NCBI GenBank assembly: GCA_026225015.1
Contig: JAMFRY010000104.1
Span: 1 to 6,561 of the forward strand
Reading direction: 5' to 3'
Source of the DNA: Alphaproteobacteria bacterium
GTDB lineage: Bacteria > Pseudomonadota > Alphaproteobacteria > Acetobacterales > Acetobacteraceae
Length of the DNA: 6,561 bases
In this document: one piece after another, positions 4,350 to 6,561 of the stretch
Position numbering within the stretch: the stretch's first letter is position 1
How the letters are laid out: each line of letters opens with the position of its first letter
The notes under the pieces: generated by a model
What the model was told of the DNA's origin: nothing
What the model saw: the letters and a program-made list of their open reading frames with translations, nothing else
Database searches by the model: none
Position numbers and translations under genes: made by a program

Positions 4350-6561
4350 TCAAAACGCGTATTTCAAACCGCCATTAAATTCCCAGCCCCGGAATCCGGC
4401 CGCGCCCACATCCTGCGTGCGGGCGACATCGCCATACAGCGAAAGGCGCTGCCTGACCTGCCCGGTCAGACCTGCCCGCAATTGCAGCGCGGCGCCATAA
4501 TCCCCCGTGGTGAAGGCGGCATTGCCGAAATGCTCCGTGTCGCCACCGCCGATTCCTTCCAAAATATTAGCTTCCACATAAGGGGTAATTGTCACGCCGG
4601 TTGAACAGCTGAAATTCCGCAGCAGCCTGGCGCCGGCGCGGAGCAAAGCTTGATTTGGCGCACCCAAAGCAGCTTCGATGCCGGCCGCATCGGTTTTGCG
4701 GGCGAAAGCCAGGTGCTGGAACGTAAGCTGCATCTCCGGCTCCGCCACCAGCCCATATAAACCAAACGCGATCGGGTCGCCCGCCTCGATCGAGACCGCG
4801 ATGCTGTTGCCGTTGAGACCGGTGGCTCTGACGGAAGCTGTTTTGACCTGACCGCTGAAAACGCCGCCCGAGAGAATGGAATCTACATACCAGCCGGCGC
4901 GCGCTTGCCAGGTTGAGGTGGCGGCGATGGTTTTGGTGCTGAACGACCCACTGCTTTGCCCATCCACAGCCTCGGGCCTATACCAGATTTGCCCGAAGGT
5001 GGCGGCCAGGCCAAGCCTGAGCGTGCCATTCGCATCGTCGATCACCCGATGCGTCGCGCCGAACTGATCCGCGCTGTCGCTTCCGGACATGTTATAGCCA
5101 TAATCGGCAAAACCGCGATTGGTGGCGTAGTTGAAGTCACTGCCGAAAACCCGGACAAAAAACTGGTTGTCATTGGCGATGCCTACCTGGTCATCCTGCC
5201 GTATCTCGCCGAGGCGGCGATGCAACTCGTCCATGGTTTCAAAGCCGGCATAAAATAGGGCCTCCGGCGCGGAGAGATAGGCCGGTACCTGCGGCGCGAC
5301 GGCTGGCCTGGCAGGAATTGCCGCTGACGAACCAGGAACGATGCTGCCCGCTGCGGTGATAAAGGCATCCTGTAAGCGGTAATCCCATTGCAGCCCATTG
5401 CCCACCAGGCTTTGCGCGGCAGAAGCTATCAAGTTCGGGGAACCCAGCCCGTAGGCAAAAAGCCGGTACTGGAACGGCGTGCCCGCGGTCACAACCCCGC
5501 CCGCCAAGGTAAACGCATCCGGCGTCGAACTGCCCGCGACCTGAATGAGCGAGATGCCCGAGCCGGCGTTTGAAGGGCCGACACTCGTAAAAGCGCCAAC
5601 ACCCGTCACGTTGATCAAAACCGTCGTGGCGCCGGTGACATTGCCCTTGATCAGCAGGCGGTCCGTAACCTGGTTGGTGAGCGGGCCGCCGCCATTCAGC
5701 TCGGTTGCCAATTGCAGCGTCGCATTGGCGGAGGCGGCGTAATCTCCATCCACTTGCAGAACATTTCCGGGAGCGGCGGTGCTGGCGATGTCTACAAGCC
5801 CGGCATTGGCCATACCGCCAAGGGTGAAGCTGCCATCCGCCGCGCCGGCAAAAGGGGCGAGGGCGTTTGCCGCCGCCACGGTGCCGTTATTGGTCACCGT
5901 GCCGGCAATGCTTCCATAGCCGGTAAGCGTGGCGCCTGAATCAACCAGCACGGCGCCACCGCCGGAAATCGCCGCCCCCGGATCGGCGGCATCCCCCACC
6001 ACCAGCGTTCCGCCCAAAACGTTGGTAGAACCGCCGAAGGTGTTATCGCCATTCAAAACAAGTGTCCCGGCGCCGGCTTTGGTGAAGTCACCGGCGCCCG
6101 TGATGCCTTGCGAAATCTCCGATTGGAAACCGTTGGTGTCAATGGCGCCGCCACCGGCGCCGAGCGAAATGGCGCGCGTATTGGCCAGGTTGAAGCTAGC
6201 CAGAAGTTGCAAAGCGCCGCCGTTGAAGGTCAACTTCCCGCTGGTCGCACCAAGCGCGGAATCGGCGGCCACGGCGGTGCTGCCCTCGTCCAGATTGGTG
6301 CCCCCGGAATAGGTATTTGCCCCGCTGAGCGTCAGCGTCCCGGCGCCAATCTTGGTCAGAACGCCGCTGCCCTGAATCAAGCCGGTATAGCTGCCGCTGG
6401 CCGGTTGCACACCATCCGGGGAAACCTGATCGATCAGCAAAATACCCTGATCGGTGATGAGCGGCGGCAGGCTCTGCGCGCGCGCCTCCAGGGTTGCGCC
6501 CGGATCGCCGCCCGCGCTGCTGTCACTGGCGCCTGGATTAATGGCGATCGTGCCATTGAAG
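4350..6561 (-). CDS. Autotransporter (type Va), passenger end and beta-domain, N-terminus outside window
   Basis: The frame stays open from the TGA at 4350 to the window edge, giving 736 residues of a longer protein; signal peptide and start lie outside. TTG at 6440 is internal, because the preceding 40 codons read as matching passenger sequence. Type V proteins cross the inner membrane by Sec and thread the passenger through their own outer-membrane barrel. Numbering from the window edge, two passenger-associated beta-strand repeats (GxGxLTKxGxGTLxLxGxNTxxGGT type) fall near 64-90 and 155-187. Gly/Ala/Thr-rich beta-helix continues to about 330. A pertactin-like junction, ISLIQVAG to YRLFAYG and WDYRLQ, spans about 336-396. 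After a Pro/Ala linker (405-428), a helix FETMDELHRRLGEIR (440-454) precedes a beta-barrel of about 270 residues ending in LKYAF, the expected aromatic C-terminus. It is convergent with the CoA-transferase and probably unrelated to it. Adhesion or biofilm roles are possible but not shown. Confidence 0.93.
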   Translation of the reverse strand, partial: FNGTIAINPGASDSSAGGDPGATLEARAQSLPPLITDQGILLIDQVSPDGVQPASGSYTGLIQGSGVLTKIGAGTLTLSGANTYSGGTNLDEGSTAVAADSALGATSGKLTFNGGALQLLASFNLANTRAISLGAGGGAIDTNGFQSEISQGITGAGDFTKAGAGTLVLNGDNTFGGSTNVLGGTLVVGDAADPGAAISGGGAVLVDSGATLTGYGSIAGTVTNNGTVAAANALAPFAGAADGSFTLGGMANAGLVDIASTAAPGNVLQVDGDYAASANATLQLATELNGGGPLTNQVTDRLLIKGNVTGATTVLINVTGVGAFTSVGPSNAGSGISLIQVAGSSTPDAFTLAGGVVTAGTPFQYRLFAYGLGSPNLIASAAQSLVGNGLQWDYRLQDAFITAAGSIVPGSSAAIPARPAVAPQVPAYLSAPEALFYAGFETMDELHRRLGEIRQDDQVGIANDNQFFVRVFGSDFNYATNRGFADYGYNMSGSDSADQFGATHRVIDDANGTLRLGLAATFGQIWYRPEAVDGQSSGSFSTKTIAATSTWQARAGWYVDSILSGGVFSGQVKTASVRATGLNGNSIAVSIEAGDPIAFGLYGLVAEPEMQLTFQHLAFARKTDAAGIEAALGAPNQALLRAGARLLRNFSCSTGVTITPYVEANILEGIGGGDTEHFGNAAFTTGDYGAALQLRAGLTGQVRQRLSLYGDVARTQDVGAAGFRGWEFNGGLKYAF
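6003..6098 (-). repeat. Passenger beta-strand repeat, copy 2
   Basis: This encodes GAGDFTKAGAGTLVLNGDNT and continues FGGSTNVLGGTLVVG, a second copy of the beta-strand repeat about 90 residues after the first. The protein pattern is conserved while the DNA has diverged, so it is an old repeat rather than a recent tandem expansion. Confidence 0.8.
6294..6371 (-). repeat. Passenger beta-strand repeat, copy 1
   Basis: The stretch encodes GSGVLTKIGAGTLTLSGANT followed by YSGGT, the standard autotransporter-associated beta-strand repeat. Each such unit adds rungs to the passenger beta-helix. Upstream passenger sequence outside the window may hold more copies. Confidence 0.8.

Noticed and set aside
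5929..6312. Plus-strand Pro/Ala-rich frame of 127 codons and similar frames over 4302-5939.
   Set aside because: These are shadows of the Gly/Ala/Thr-rich autotransporter codons, with low-complexity composition and no recognisable domain.
4350..6440. Treating the TTG at 6440 as the true start of the autotransporter.
   Set aside because: The frame continues open through 40 more codons to the window edge with passenger-like composition, and no signal peptide follows the TTG. The gene begins outside the window.

Overview
The window reads as a piece of a high-GC alphaproteobacterial chromosome. An acetic-acid-bacterium or Rhodospirillales-like host is a guess, from GC-rich codon use and two short hairpin elements of a kind common in intergenic DNA of that class. 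It is densely coded: five protein genes fill it, two of them cut by the window edges. There are no RNA genes, insertion sequences, CRISPR arrays or phage genes.

Region 1 (1-2070, minus strand): a Rieske non-heme iron oxygenase alpha subunit is followed, after about 70 bp, by the first 213 codons of a class III (CaiB/BaiF) CoA-transferase. They look like one transcription unit, oxygenase first. Region 2 (2071-2279): a divergent control region. It holds a strong Shine-Dalgarno and a plausible promoter for the oxygenase, a 10-bp palindrome close to the HutC-subfamily GntR operator, a second inverted repeat over the likely regulator promoter, and a dispersed-type hairpin. Region 3 (2280-4305, plus strand): a GntR/HutC-type regulator with a UTRA ligand domain, then 40 bp later a second, full-length class III CoA-transferase. 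Region 4 (4306-4349): a GC-rich hairpin between convergent genes. Region 5 (4350-6561, minus strand): the C-terminal 736 residues of a type V autotransporter, with two passenger beta-strand repeats, a pertactin-like passenger end and a 12-strand-type beta-domain.

Regions 1-3 form a plausible small catabolic locus. The two CoA-transferases would activate or exchange CoA on carboxylic acid substrates, the Rieske enzyme would hydroxylate or demethylate a related compound, and the GntR protein would sense a pathway metabolite and repress the oxygenase promoter. The substrate cannot be read from the sequence. No oxygenase beta subunit, ferredoxin or reductase lies in the window. The autotransporter appears to be an unrelated neighbour. 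I see no clear evidence of a new kind of system. The most useful leads are the operator/promoter arrangement and the unusual Rieske and bridging-residue features of the oxygenase.
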